From Streptococcus oralis ATCC 35037 (GTDB lineage: Bacteria > Bacillota > Bacilli > Lactobacillales > Streptococcaceae): 64,000 nt of DNA. How positions within the stretch are numbered: the first letter of the stretch is position 1; each line of letters starts with the position of its first letter. Positions 20,257-30,025 of the stretch are shown in pieces. The position numbers and the translations under genes are program-made. The DNA lies in assembly GCF_900637025.1 (NCBI RefSeq), contig NZ_LR134336.1, forward strand, positions 760,001 to 824,000, given 5' to 3'. A model generated the notes under the pieces. It was not told where the DNA came from. It saw only the letters and a list, made by a program, of their open reading frames with translations, and ran no database searches.

Positions 20257-21516
20257 ATGAGAAAAATTGTCATCAATGGTGGACGTCCATTGCAAGGTGA
20301 GATCACCATTAGTGGTGCTAAAAATAGTGTTGTAGCGCTTATTCCAGCTATTATCTTATCAGATGATATTGTCACTTTAGATTGTGTTCCAGATATTTCA
20401 GACGTTGCTAGTCTTGTCGAAATCATGGAAATTATGGGGGCGACTGTTAAGCGTTATGAGGATGTCTTGGAGATTGATCCAAGAGGTGTTCAGAACATTC
20501 CTATGCCTTATGGCAAGATTAATAGCTTGCGTGCTTCTTATTATTTCTACGGAAGTCTTTTAGGTCGCTTTGGTGAAGCTACAGTTGGACTTCCTGGTGG
20601 ATGTGATCTGGGACCTCGTCCGATTGATCTTCACTTAAAAGCCTTTGAAGCCATGGGTGCTAAGGTCAGCTATGAGGGAGATAATATGAATTTATCTGCC
20701 CAAGGTAAGGGGCTTCATGGCGCAAGTATTTACATGGATACCGTTAGCGTTGGAGCAACGATTAACACCATGATTGCTGCGGTTAAAGCTAAGGGACGTA
20801 CTGTCATTGAAAATGCGGCTCGTGAACCGGAAATTATTGATGTCGCTACCCTTTTGAACAATATGGGGGCCCATATTCGTGGTGCAGGAACTGATATTAT
20901 CATTATTGATGGTGTCGAGAAACTTCATGGAACGCGTCATCAGGTTATTCCAGACCGTATCGAAGCTGGAACCTATATTTCACTTGCTGCGGCGGTAGGA
21001 AAAGGAATTCGCATTAACAACGTTCTCTATGAACATTTAGAAGGCTTTATCGCCAAACTAGAGGAAATGGGCGTTCGTATGACGGTCTCAGAAGACAGTA
21101 TCTTCGTTGAAGAACAGTCTGATTTGAAGGCCATCAATATCAAAACAGCTCCCTATCCAGGGTTCGCAACCGATTTGCAACAGCCTATCACGCCACTTTT
21201 ACTAACTGCCCAAGGTCGTGGAACTATTATTGATACGATTTATGAGAAACGTGTTAATCATGTCTTTGAGTTAGCAAAAATGGATGCGGATATTACGACT
21301 ACAAACGATCACATTATTTACAACGGTGGTCGTAAGTTACACGGGGCAAGTGTAAAAGCTACAGACTTGCGAGCTGGTGCTGCACTTGTCATCGCTGGTT
21401 TGATGGCTCAGGGCCAGACTGAAATTACGAATATTGAGTTTATCCTTCGTGGCTACTCAGATATTATTGAAAAATTGCGTAGTCTTGGAGCGGATATTAC
21501 ACTCGTTGAAGACTAA
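20257..21516 (+). CDS. murA: UDP-N-acetylglucosamine 1-carboxyvinyltransferase
   Basis: MurA transfers enolpyruvate to UDP-GlcNAc, the first committed step of peptidoglycan synthesis and the fosfomycin target. The 419-residue protein has the active-site cysteine at C116 ([12 protein letters not shown]) and K22 with N23 in SGAKNS. Streptococci carry two MurA paralogues; the neighbouring acetyltransferase and CBS protein fit the copy called MurA1 or MurZ in pneumococcus, but sequence alone does not settle which. The ribosome site is modest (GAAAGAG). Confidence 0.93.
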   Translation: MRKIVINGGRPLQGEITISGAKNSVVALIPAIILSDDIVTLDCVPDISDVASLVEIMEIMGATVKRYEDVLEIDPRGVQNIPMPYGKINSLRASYYFYGSLLGRFGEATVGLPGGCDLGPRPIDLHLKAFEAMGAKVSYEGDNMNLSAQGKGLHGASIYMDTVSVGATINTMIAAVKAKGRTVIENAAREPEIIDVATLLNNMGAHIRGAGTDIIIIDGVEKLHGTRHQVIPDRIEAGTYISLAAAVGKGIRINNVLYEHLEGFIAKLEEMGVRMTVSEDSIFVEEQSDLKAINIKTAPYPGFATDLQQPITPLLLTAQGRGTIIDTIYEKRVNHVFELAKMDADITTTNDHIIYNGGRKLHGASVKATDLRAGAALVIAGLMAQGQTEITNIEFILRGYSDIIEKLRSLGADITLVED

Positions 21517-21531
21517 GCCGTTGAGGTGATT

Positions 21532-22083
21532 ATGAATATTTGGACCAAATTAGCAATGTTTTCTTTTTTTGAAACGGAGCGCTTGTATTTGCGTCCTTTC
21601 TTTTTTAGTGACAGTCAAGCGTTTTTTGAGATTGCTTCAAACCCTGAGAATTTACAGTTTATTTTTCCCAGTCAAGCAAGTTTGGAAGAAAGTCAGTACG
21701 CACTTGCTAACTATTTTATGAAGAATCCTCTAGGGGTTTGGGCAATTTGTCTCCAAGGAAATCAGGAAATGATTGGCTCCATTAAATTTGAAAAAATCGA
21801 TGAAATCAAAAAAGAAGCAGAAATTGGTTACTTCTTAAAAAAGGATTCTTGGTCACAAGGTTTTATGACAGAAGTGGTTACCAAGCTTTGTCAGCTTTCC
21901 TTTGAAGAATTTGGTTTAAAACAATTATCCATCATCACTCATTTGGAGAATCAAGCTAGTCAAAAAGTAGCCTTAAAATCAGGCTTTAACCTCGTCCGAC
22001 AGTTTAAAGGGAGCGATCGCTATACACGAAAAATGAGGGACTATCTTGAATTTCGATACATAAAAGGAGAATTCAATGAGTAA
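21532..22083 (+). CDS. GNAT family N-acetyltransferase (RimJ/RimL type)
   Basis: A 183-residue GNAT protein of the RimJ/RimL-like subfamily: ETERLYLRPF at the start, a GYFLKKDSWSQGFMTE acetyl-CoA region, and a C-terminal NQASQKVALKSGF motif. The acceptor is unknown. A GTG at 21526 lies within the ribosome site TTGAGGTG, so the ATG at 21532 is chosen. The last eight bases overlap the next gene, which implies coupled translation with it; murA lies 15 bases upstream. Confidence 0.8.
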   Translation: MNIWTKLAMFSFFETERLYLRPFFFSDSQAFFEIASNPENLQFIFPSQASLEESQYALANYFMKNPLGVWAICLQGNQEMIGSIKFEKIDEIKKEAEIGYFLKKDSWSQGFMTEVVTKLCQLSFEEFGLKQLSIITHLENQASQKVALKSGFNLVRQFKGSDRYTRKMRDYLEFRYIKGEFNE

Positions 22084-23353
22084 ACACCAGGAAATTTTGT
22101 CCTATCTGGAAGAGTTGCCAATTGGGAAGAGAGTTAGTGTACGCAGTATTTCCAATCACCTAGGTGTTAGTGACGGAACAGCCTACCGAGCTATCAAAGA
22201 AGCTGAAAATCGTGGCATCGTTGAAACTCGGCCACGTAGTGGAACCATACGGGTCAAGTCCCAGAAAGTGGCCATTGAGAGGCTAACCTATGCTGAAATT
22301 GCTGAAGTCACCTCCTCTGAAGTTTTAGCTGGTCAGGAAGGGCTTGAGAGAGAGTTTAGTAAATTCTCCATTGGGGCTATGACAGAGCAAAATATCCTGT
22401 CTTATCTCCATGATGGCGGTCTTTTGATCGTAGGTGACCGTACTCGCATTCAACTTTTAGCCTTGGAAAATGAAAATGCAGTCCTTGTAACGGGTGGTTT
22501 TCATGTGCAGGACGATGTTCTTGAGTTGGCTAATAAAAAAGGGATTCCAGTTCTAAGAAGTAAACATGACACTTTTACAGTAGCGACCATGATTAACAAA
22601 GCTCTCTCAAATGTTCAAATCAAAACCGATATTCTGACAGTCGAAAAGCTCTATCGTCCCAGTCATGAGTATGGTTTTTTGAGAGAAACGGATACGGTAA
22701 AAGACTATCTAGACTTGGTCCGTAAGAACAGAAGTAGTCGTTTTCCAGTCATTAACCAACATCAAGTGGTTGTTGGGGTTGTTACTATGCGTGACGCAGG
22801 AGATAAATCCCCCAGCACGACGATTGACAAGGTGATGACACGTAGTATCTTTGTAACAGGATTAGCGACTAATATTGCCAATGTCAGTCAACGAATGATC
22901 GCAGAAGACTTTGAGATGGTTCCCGTTGTCAGAAGTAACCAAACCTTACTCGGTGTCGTAACACGACGAGATGTCATGGAAAAGATGAGTCGTTCCCAAG
23001 TTTCAACTTTGCCAACTTTCTCCGAGCAAATCGGGCAAAAACTCTCTTATCATCATGATGAAGTCGTTATTACTGTTGAGCCCTTTATGCTGGAGAAAAA
23101 TGGGGTCCTTGCTAATGGAGTCTTGGCTGAAATCCTCAACCATATGACCCAAGATCTCGTTGTCAATAGCGGACGTAATCTCATCATTGAACAGATGTTG
23201 ATTTATTTCTTGCAGGCTGTACAGATAGATGATACTCTGCGGATTCAGGCTCGTATTATTCACCACACGAGACGCTCAGCTATTATTGATTATGATATTT
23301 ATCATGGTCATCAGATTGTTTCAAAAGCAAATGTTACGGTTAAAATTAATTAG
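22076..23353 (+). CDS. DRTGG and CBS-domain regulatory protein (YtoI-like)
   Basis: A 425-residue multidomain protein. It has an N-terminal winged helix (SVRSISNHLGVSDGTAYRAI), then a DRTGG-like region (DGGLLIVGDRTRIQ). A pair of CBS domains (VKDYLDLVRKNRSSRFPVI; ITKVMTR-like VMTRSIFV) and a C-terminal hot-dog fold segment follow. The B. subtilis relative is YtoI. CBS pairs usually sense adenine nucleotides, so a nucleotide-responsive regulator is likely, but no target is known. Confidence 0.8.
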   Translation: MSKHQEILSYLEELPIGKRVSVRSISNHLGVSDGTAYRAIKEAENRGIVETRPRSGTIRVKSQKVAIERLTYAEIAEVTSSEVLAGQEGLEREFSKFSIGAMTEQNILSYLHDGGLLIVGDRTRIQLLALENENAVLVTGGFHVQDDVLELANKKGIPVLRSKHDTFTVATMINKALSNVQIKTDILTVEKLYRPSHEYGFLRETDTVKDYLDLVRKNRSSRFPVINQHQVVVGVVTMRDAGDKSPSTTIDKVMTRSIFVTGLATNIANVSQRMIAEDFEMVPVVRSNQTLLGVVTRRDVMEKMSRSQVSTLPTFSEQIGQKLSYHHDEVVITVEPFMLEKNGVLANGVLAEILNHMTQDLVVNSGRNLIIEQMLIYFLQAVQIDDTLRIQARIIHHTRRSAIIDYDIYHGHQIVSKANVTVKIN

Positions 23354-23368
23354 AATCTAGGAGAAAAA

Positions 23369-24229
23369 ATGATAACTTTAAAATCAGCACGTGAAATCGA
23401 AGCCATGGACAAGGCTGGTGATTTCCTAGCAAGTATCCATATTGACTTACGTGATTTAATTAAGCCAGGCGTGGATATGTGGGAAGTTGAAGAGTACGTT
23501 CGTCGACGTTGCAAAGAGGAAAATTTCCTTCCCTTACAGATTGGTGTGGATGGTGCTGTCATGGATTACCCCTATGCCACTTGTTGCTCTCTCAATGACG
23601 AAGTAGCTCACGCTTTTCCACGTCATTACATCTTGAAAGATGGCGATTTGCTCAAGGTTGACATGGTACTGGGTGGTCCGATTGCCAAATCCGACCTCAA
23701 TGTCTCTAAACTTAACTTCAACAATGTTGAGCAAATGAAAAAATACACCCAAAGTTATACTGGTGGTTTAGCTGACTCATGTTGGGCTTATGCGGTTGGT
23801 ACACCGTCTGAAGAAGTGAAAAACCTTATGGACGTAACCAAGGAAGCTATGTATGTAGGAATTGAGCAAGCAGTTGTCGGCAATCGTATCGGTGATATTG
23901 GTGCAGCCATTCAAGAATACGCTGAAAGTCGCGGTTACGGTGTCGTTCGTGATTTGGTTGGTCATGGTGTTGGTCCAACAATGCACGAGGAGCCAATGGT
24001 TCCTAACTACGGTATTGCAGGCCGTGGACTCCGTCTCCGTGAAGGAATGGTACTAACCATTGAACCCATGATTAATACTGGTGACTGGGAAATTGATACA
24101 GATATGAAGACTGGCTGGGCTCATAAAACCATCGATGGCGGCCTGTCTTGCCAATATGAACACCAGTTTGTGATTACCAAAGACGGTCCTGTTATCTTGA
24201 CTAGTCAAGGTGAAGAAGGAACGTATTAA
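23369..24229 (+). CDS. map: methionine aminopeptidase, type I
   Basis: Removes the initiator methionine from new proteins. The five metal ligands can be placed at D98, D109, H206, E232 and E264, with substrate histidine H81. At 286 residues it is longer than the E. coli enzyme because of an extra stretch of about 35 residues between D109 and H206, a feature of streptococcal enzymes. The ribosome site is AGGAGAA. A strong terminator starts at the stop codon. Confidence 0.95.
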   Translation: MITLKSAREIEAMDKAGDFLASIHIDLRDLIKPGVDMWEVEEYVRRRCKEENFLPLQIGVDGAVMDYPYATCCSLNDEVAHAFPRHYILKDGDLLKVDMVLGGPIAKSDLNVSKLNFNNVEQMKKYTQSYTGGLADSCWAYAVGTPSEEVKNLMDVTKEAMYVGIEQAVVGNRIGDIGAAIQEYAESRGYGVVRDLVGHGVGPTMHEEPMVPNYGIAGRGLRLREGMVLTIEPMINTGDWEIDTDMKTGWAHKTIDGGLSCQYEHQFVITKDGPVILTSQGEEGTY

Positions 24230-24254
24230 AAAAAGGAGCTTAGCTCCTTTTTTT
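24228..24254 (+). terminator. terminator after map
   Basis: AAAAAAAGGAGC and GCTCCTTTTTTT form a perfect stem around TTA. It begins within the map stop codon. Confidence 0.9.
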
Positions 24255-24354
24255 GTGTCAAATTTAGTCAAAATAAACAAGCGTAGCAGACTTCTTACAA
24301 ATTTATTCTTTTGTAGTACAATAGGATTAGAATTTTGAGAAAGTAGGTAATTCG

Positions 24355-25062
24355 TTGGAGTCGATTATATTTCTAGTATCCGTTTTTTTAGCAGGTATCC
24401 TGTCCTTCTTTTCACCCTGTATCTTTCCTTTGCTACCTGTCTATGCTGGTATTTTACTGGATGATCAGGGGAATTCGAAAAGCTTTCGATTTTTTGGAAG
24501 AGACGTTGCATGGTCAGGCTTAATTCGAACCTTGTGCTTTATTGCAGGAATCTCCCTCATTTTCTTTATTTTAGGATTTGGAGCTGGATTCCTAGGGCAC
24601 ATGCTCTATGCAGACTGGTTTCGTTATGCTATGGGAATAGTCATTATTCTTTTAGGACTTCATCAGATGGAAATCTTGCATTTCAATAAACTGGAAGTTC
24701 AAAAGACAGTCACCTTTAAACAATCAAAGTCTAATCACTATCTGTCAGCCTTTTTACTTGGGATAACCTTTAGTTTTGGTTGGACCCCTTGTATCGGACC
24801 AGTCTTAAGTTCAGTCTTGGCCCTAGCAGCTTCCGGTGGCAATGGTGCTTGGCAAGGAGCCGTGTTAACATTAGTATATACATTGGGAATGGCCCTTCCT
24901 TTCATTGTTTTGGCCTTGGCTTCGGGCTGGATTATGCCCTATTTTAGTAAATTAAAACCCCATATGATTCTACTAAAGAAAATCGGGGGAGCTTTGATTA
25001 TTTTGATGGGATTATTATTAATGCTAGGGCAGTTAAATGCCTTGTCAGGAATTCTTGGATAA
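24355..25062 (+). CDS. ccdA: CcdA-family thiol-disulfide membrane transporter
   Basis: A 235-residue protein with six membrane helices. The paired cysteines of the CcdA/DsbD beta domain are in FFSPCIFPLLPVYAG and FGWTPCIGPVL. It passes electrons from cytoplasmic thioredoxin to extracytoplasmic thiol proteins, here surely the thioredoxin-like lipoprotein encoded 12 bases downstream. The start codon is TTG, behind a weak site (AGAAAGTAGG). In pneumococcus the equivalent pair is CcdA2-Etrx2, which helps reduce surface methionine sulfoxide reductase. Confidence 0.88.
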   Translation: MESIIFLVSVFLAGILSFFSPCIFPLLPVYAGILLDDQGNSKSFRFFGRDVAWSGLIRTLCFIAGISLIFFILGFGAGFLGHMLYADWFRYAMGIVIILLGLHQMEILHFNKLEVQKTVTFKQSKSNHYLSAFLLGITFSFGWTPCIGPVLSSVLALAASGGNGAWQGAVLTLVYTLGMALPFIVLALASGWIMPYFSKLKPHMILLKKIGGALIILMGLLLMLGQLNALSGILG

Positions 25063-25074
25063 AAGGAGAAAAAA

Positions 25075-25620
25075 ATGAAAAAAGTTATTTTTGCTGGATT
25101 GAGCCTCATGTCTCTATTCTTGTTGATTGCCTGTGGTGAAAAAGAAACCAAACAGACAAGCAGTCCCAAACAACCTGCTGTACAACAAATAGCAGTCGGT
25201 AAGGATGCGCCAGACTTTACCTTGCAGTCTATGGATGGCAAAGAAGTGAAGTTATCAGACTATAAAGGGAAAAAGGTCTATTTAAAATTCTGGGCTTCTT
25301 GGTGTGGACCATGCAAAAAAAGCATGCCTGAGCTGATGGAATTAGCTGCCAAACAAGATCGAGACTTTGAAATCTTGAGTGTCATTGCACCTGGTCTACA
25401 AGGTGAAAAAACAGTTCAAGACTTTCCAAAATGGTATCAAGAACAAGGATACAAGGATATTCCAGTTCTATATGATACGCAAGCAACTACCTTCCAAGCC
25501 TACCAAATTCGTAGTATTCCAACAGAATACTTGATTGACAGTCAAGGTAAAATCGGAAAAATCCAATTTGGTGCTATTAGCAATGCTGATGCAGAAGCGG
25601 CTTTTAAAGAAATGAAATAA
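25075..25620 (+). CDS. surface thioredoxin-like lipoprotein (Etrx/TlpA family)
   Basis: A 181-residue lipoprotein: the lipobox LLIAC ends at C20, followed by a hydrophilic linker and a TlpA-like thioredoxin fold with the active site WCGPC (C77, C80). It would act as a disulfide reductase outside the membrane, recycled by the CcdA protein just upstream. The pair without an msrAB gene beside it resembles pneumococcal CcdA2-Etrx2. Ribosome site AAAAGGAG. Confidence 0.88.
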   Translation: MKKVIFAGLSLMSLFLLIACGEKETKQTSSPKQPAVQQIAVGKDAPDFTLQSMDGKEVKLSDYKGKKVYLKFWASWCGPCKKSMPELMELAAKQDRDFEILSVIAPGLQGEKTVQDFPKWYQEQGYKDIPVLYDTQATTFQAYQIRSIPTEYLIDSQGKIGKIQFGAISNADAEAAFKEMK

Positions 25621-25622
25621 AG

Positions 25623-25650
25623 AAAAAATCGCGATTTTTCGCGATTTTTT
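25623..25650. terminator. bidirectional terminator between etrx and dacA
   Basis: AAAAAATCGCGA (25623-25634) and TCGCGATTTTTT (25639-25650) form a perfect 12-bp stem with a four-base loop. A on one side and T on the other let it work for both convergent genes. Confidence 0.9.
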
Positions 25651-26891
25651 TATAGTTTTTCATTGATAAAGCGGATAAATTGATTCCACCAAACCTTCAA
25701 AAAGAAGGCTTTTTCTACTTTCTTTTCAGAAACCATTTCAAAAGATGGTTTGTCGGAAGTGAGATAGCCCTGGCCGACCAAATCCTGATCATCATAGGTC
25801 AGAGTACCAACAACCTTGCCTTCTTCCAATGGAGCCATTTCTGATGTTGATTTCGGTGTGAATTGGAGGGCTGGCGTAGTACCGCTTCCGATGCGTTGGA
25901 CGATGGAAATATCTGACTTAGCGACAGCTGTCACATTATCTTCTTTACCATCCAGAACTGTTACTTTACTATCGTTGTAAGCTTCACCTTTCTGAACGAC
26001 AGTTTTTAAGGCAAAGTTTGCAGAAATATAATCTAAAAGTGCAGAAGTTGCAGTAAAACGCGCATAAGGGTTGGTATCTTGTTGATCTGCATTTAAAACA
26101 ACCGTAATAATACGCATCCCTTTCTCAACAGTTGTTCCCACGAATGAAGCACCAGCTTTATCAGTAGTACCTGTCTTTAGTCCATCAATACCGCCACGAT
26201 AGGCTGGCATTCCCTCCAACATATAGTTGGTTGAGTGGATTTCAAGTCCTGCAAAGGTAGAAGTTGGCTTTTTGGTGATTTCCAAAACTTGAGGATAATC
26301 TCGGATGAGGTTACGAGCGACGATTGCAACATCGTAGGCACTCAACTTGTTTTCATCGTCTTTCTTTGAACCAGGATAGATATTATCGCCAAGGGTCTCA
26401 TTATTTAAACCAGTAGTGTTTACAATAGTTGCATCTTGAATTCCCCATTCAAGAAGTTTAGCCCTCATTTTGTCTACAAAGTCTTTCTCAGAACCAGCAA
26501 TCTTTTCTGCTAGTGCAATGGCAGCGCTGTTTGCACTGGATACCATTGTAGCCTCTAATAGTTGTTCAACAGTATAATTTCGAGCTTCCATAGGGACGTT
26601 ACTCGCCTCAGAATTAGTTGTAAGTTTGTAAGGATAGTCCGAAATATCAACAGGTGTAGATAGGCTGATAGTTCCTTGTTCCAGAGCTTCATAGACCAAA
26701 TAAACTGTAACCAATTTAGTAATAGAAGCAATTTCTACAGGCTGATTTGCATCTTTTTCATAGAGGATTTTTCCAGTTGTAGCCTCGACAGCAATAGCAT
26801 GTTTAGCAGCAACATCAAACTCCTGAGCAGAAACAGTAGAAGCTGTTCCAAAAACTAAAAGTGTCATAAAAGATAAAATTATTTTTTTCAT
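25650..26891 (-). CDS. dacA: D-alanyl-D-alanine carboxypeptidase DacA (PBP3)
   Basis: A low-molecular-weight penicillin-binding protein that trims the terminal D-Ala from peptidoglycan stem peptides and so limits cross-linking and helps place division. The 413-residue protein has a signal peptide ending VSA-QEF, then the catalytic motifs SITK (S56, K59), SAN (S119-N121) and KTG (239-241). A C-terminal amphipathic anchor (FFLKVWWNQFIRFINEKL) completes it. The start at 26891 has no Shine-Dalgarno sequence, and the -10 box ends only nine bases before it. Confidence 0.95.
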   Translation of the reverse strand: MKKIILSFMTLLVFGTASTVSAQEFDVAAKHAIAVEATTGKILYEKDANQPVEIASITKLVTVYLVYEALEQGTISLSTPVDISDYPYKLTTNSEASNVPMEARNYTVEQLLEATMVSSANSAAIALAEKIAGSEKDFVDKMRAKLLEWGIQDATIVNTTGLNNETLGDNIYPGSKKDDENKLSAYDVAIVARNLIRDYPQVLEITKKPTSTFAGLEIHSTNYMLEGMPAYRGGIDGLKTGTTDKAGASFVGTTVEKGMRIITVVLNADQQDTNPYARFTATSALLDYISANFALKTVVQKGEAYNDSKVTVLDGKEDNVTAVAKSDISIVQRIGSGTTPALQFTPKSTSEMAPLEEGKVVGTLTYDDQDLVGQGYLTSDKPSFEMVSEKKVEKAFFLKVWWNQFIRFINEKL

Positions 26892-26900
26892 ATTAGCTTT

Positions 26901-26909
26901 ATTTTATCA
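26901..26909 (-). promoter_or_regulatory. extended -10 promoter of dacA
   Basis: On the minus strand TGATAAAAT has its hexamer at 26906-26901. The expected transcription start, near 26894, would give a leader of about three bases. Confidence 0.5.
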
Positions 26910-26967
26910 TAAAGAAAAAAAATATTCTCGCTTTTTTACTAAAGCCAACTTATCTTTTTCAGAAATA

Positions 26968-26976
26968 TGGTAAAAT
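26968..26976 (+). promoter_or_regulatory. extended -10 promoter of the AI-2E family gene
   Basis: TGGTAAAAT with hexamer at 26971-26976 lies 20 bases before the ATG at 26996, with GAAGGAGG between them. Confidence 0.5.
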
Positions 26977-26995
26977 AGAGAGAAGGAGGATACCT

Positions 26996-28105
26996 ATGTT
27001 CCGTAGAAACAAATTATTTTTTTGGACAGCTGAAATTTTATTATTAACACTGATTTTCTATCTTTGGAGAGAAATGGGGGCCATCATTACTCCCTTCGTG
27101 ACGGTTGTGAATACCATCATGATTCCATTTTTGCTTGGTGGATTTTTTTACTACATTACAAATCCAGTCGTTACTTTCTTAGAAAAGAGATGTAAGATCA
27201 ATCGTCTAATTGGTGTCTTGGTCACTCTTTGTGCCTTGATTGGTGCTATCGTTGTAGGGGTCGTTTATCTCTTGCCGATTTTGATTAATCAGTTGACCAG
27301 CTTGATTATTTCTAGTCAAAACATCTATAGTAGACTACAAGATTTGATCATCGATTTGTCCATGAATCCAGTCTTCCAAAATATTGATATTCAACAAACA
27401 ATTCAACAACTGAATCTCTCCTATGTGGATATCCTCCAGAATATCCTGAATAGCGTCAGCAACAGTTTAGGAAGCGTTCTTTCAGCCTTGTTTAGTACGG
27501 TTCTGATTCTCATTATGACCCCTGTATTCTTGATTTATTTCTTGTTGGATGGTCATAAGTTGCTACCAATGTTGGAACGTACCATCTTAAAACATGACAA
27601 ATTGAATCTTTCTAGCCTTTTAACCAATCTCAATACAACCATAGCGCGCTATATCAGTGGAATTGCGATTGATGCGGTTATTATTGGATGTTTAGCCTAT
27701 ATTGGCTATAGCGTTATCGGATTAAAGTACGCCCTAGTTTTTGCTATTTTTTCTGGAATCGCAAATTTGATTCCTTATGTTGGTCCAAGTATTGGCTTGA
27801 TTCCAATGGTGATTGCCAATGTGTTCACAGATCCTCATCGTATGTTGATTGCGGTTGCTTATATGCTCATTATTCAGCAGATTGACGGAAATGTTCTCTA
27901 TCCACGTATCGTTGGAGGGGTTATGAAAGTGCATCCGATTACGATTTTGGTGCTCCTTTTACTGTCAAGTAATATCTACGGTGTCATAGGGATGGTCGTA
28001 GCAGTACCTACTTACTCTATTTTTAAAGAAATTACTAAGTTCCTAGCGAAATTATATGAAAACCATAAAGAAGCTAAGGAACTGGAAAAAACAGAATCAA
28101 ATTAA
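26996..28105 (+). CDS. AI-2E family (PerM-like) membrane transporter
   Basis: A 369-residue membrane protein of the UPF0118/AI-2E transporter family with about seven or eight helices: two pairs at the N-terminus, a soluble middle section, and a C-terminal block containing the family motif FAIFSGIANLIPYVGPSIG. Substrates of this family range from autoinducer-2 export to sodium-proton exchange, so no specific transport role is claimed. It stands alone between dacA (divergent) and tuf. A related gene lies at 43576-44742. Confidence 0.85.
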   Translation: MFRRNKLFFWTAEILLLTLIFYLWREMGAIITPFVTVVNTIMIPFLLGGFFYYITNPVVTFLEKRCKINRLIGVLVTLCALIGAIVVGVVYLLPILINQLTSLIISSQNIYSRLQDLIIDLSMNPVFQNIDIQQTIQQLNLSYVDILQNILNSVSNSLGSVLSALFSTVLILIMTPVFLIYFLLDGHKLLPMLERTILKHDKLNLSSLLTNLNTTIARYISGIAIDAVIIGCLAYIGYSVIGLKYALVFAIFSGIANLIPYVGPSIGLIPMVIANVFTDPHRMLIAVAYMLIIQQIDGNVLYPRIVGGVMKVHPITILVLLLLSSNIYGVIGMVVAVPTYSIFKEITKFLAKLYENHKEAKELEKTESN

Positions 28106-28129
28106 AATCAGGGAGACCTGATTTTTTTG
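28105..28129 (+). terminator. terminator after the AI-2E family gene
   Basis: AAATCAGG (28105-28112) and CCTGATTT (28117-28124) around GAGA, followed by T to 28128. Confidence 0.85.
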
Positions 28130-28241
28130 ATGAAAAGACTATCGCCAAACGAAAAGAAGTTTGAATTCATATTGCCATAAAGAAGCAGAAGAACAGGATT
28201 TGATAAGATTTAGATTAATTCACAAAATATGTGTAAAACAC

Positions 28242-28269
28242 TTGCAATTTAGCAGAAATTTGATAAAAT
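28242..28269 (+). promoter_or_regulatory. promoter of tuf
   Basis: TTGCAA (28242-28247), 16-base spacer and TAAAAT (28264-28269) preceded by the TGn extension. The leader is about 65 bases and ends in the ribosome site GGAGG (28325-28329). Confidence 0.7.
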
Positions 28270-28340
28270 AGTAAGGAAAGTTAGACTGTATTGCCTACTG
28301 TCTATCTATAAAATATATTTTATTGGAGGCTTTTACTCAA

Positions 28341-29537
<1,197 letters not shown>

Positions 29538-29581
29538 TTCGATTAAGTTCCCAGAAGAACAATTATTTAAGTCAGACACTA

Positions 29582-29613
29582 AAAGAATCTTGCTTTGCAA
29601 GGTTCTTTTTTTC
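29582..29613 (+). terminator. terminator of tuf
   Basis: AAAGAATCTTGC and GCAAGGTTCTTT (12 pairs, one G-U) around TTT, followed by a T-rich tract. Confidence 0.88.
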
Positions 29614-29665
29614 TTCTTCTTACTCTATTTGAAGTGCTTCTACTCTAGCAGTATAATCGTTTTTT

Positions 29666-29674
29666 TGGTATAAT
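29666..29674 (+). promoter_or_regulatory. extended -10 promoter of ylxM-ffh
   Basis: TGGTATAAT with a perfect hexamer at 29669-29674. The predicted start of transcription (29679-29682) falls on or next to the ylxM ATG at 29682. Confidence 0.65.
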
Positions 29675-29681
29675 AAAAGTT

Positions 29682-30014
29682 ATGGAAATCGAAAAAACCA
29701 ATCGTATGAACGCCCTTTTTGAATTTTATGCGGCGCTTTTGACAGACAAGCAGATGAACTATATTGAACTCTATTATGCTGATGATTACAGTCTTGCTGA
29801 GATTGCTGAAGAGTTCGGTGTCAGTCGTCAGGCTGTTTATGACAATATCAAGCGGACAGAAAAGATTCTAGAAGATTATGAGATGAAATTGCACATGTAT
29901 TCGGACTACATTGTCCGCAGTCAGATTTTTGACCAGATCTTGGAGCGTTATCCCAAGGATGACTTTCTGCAGGAGCAGATAGAAATTTTAACAAGCATTG
30001 ATAATAGAGAGTAA
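29682..30014 (+). CDS. ylxM: YlxM/p13-like DNA-binding protein of the SRP operon
   Basis: A 110-residue helix-turn-helix protein ([21 protein letters not shown]) always found beside ffh in Gram-positive bacteria. In S. mutans and others YlxM binds SRP components and modulates Ffh activity. No ribosome site precedes the ATG: the seven bases between the -10 box and the ATG are AAAAGTT. The next in-frame ATG (29706) has none either. The message is therefore probably leaderless. ffh starts 11 bases after the stop. Confidence 0.88.
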
Positions 30015-30025
30015 GAGGAAGAAAA

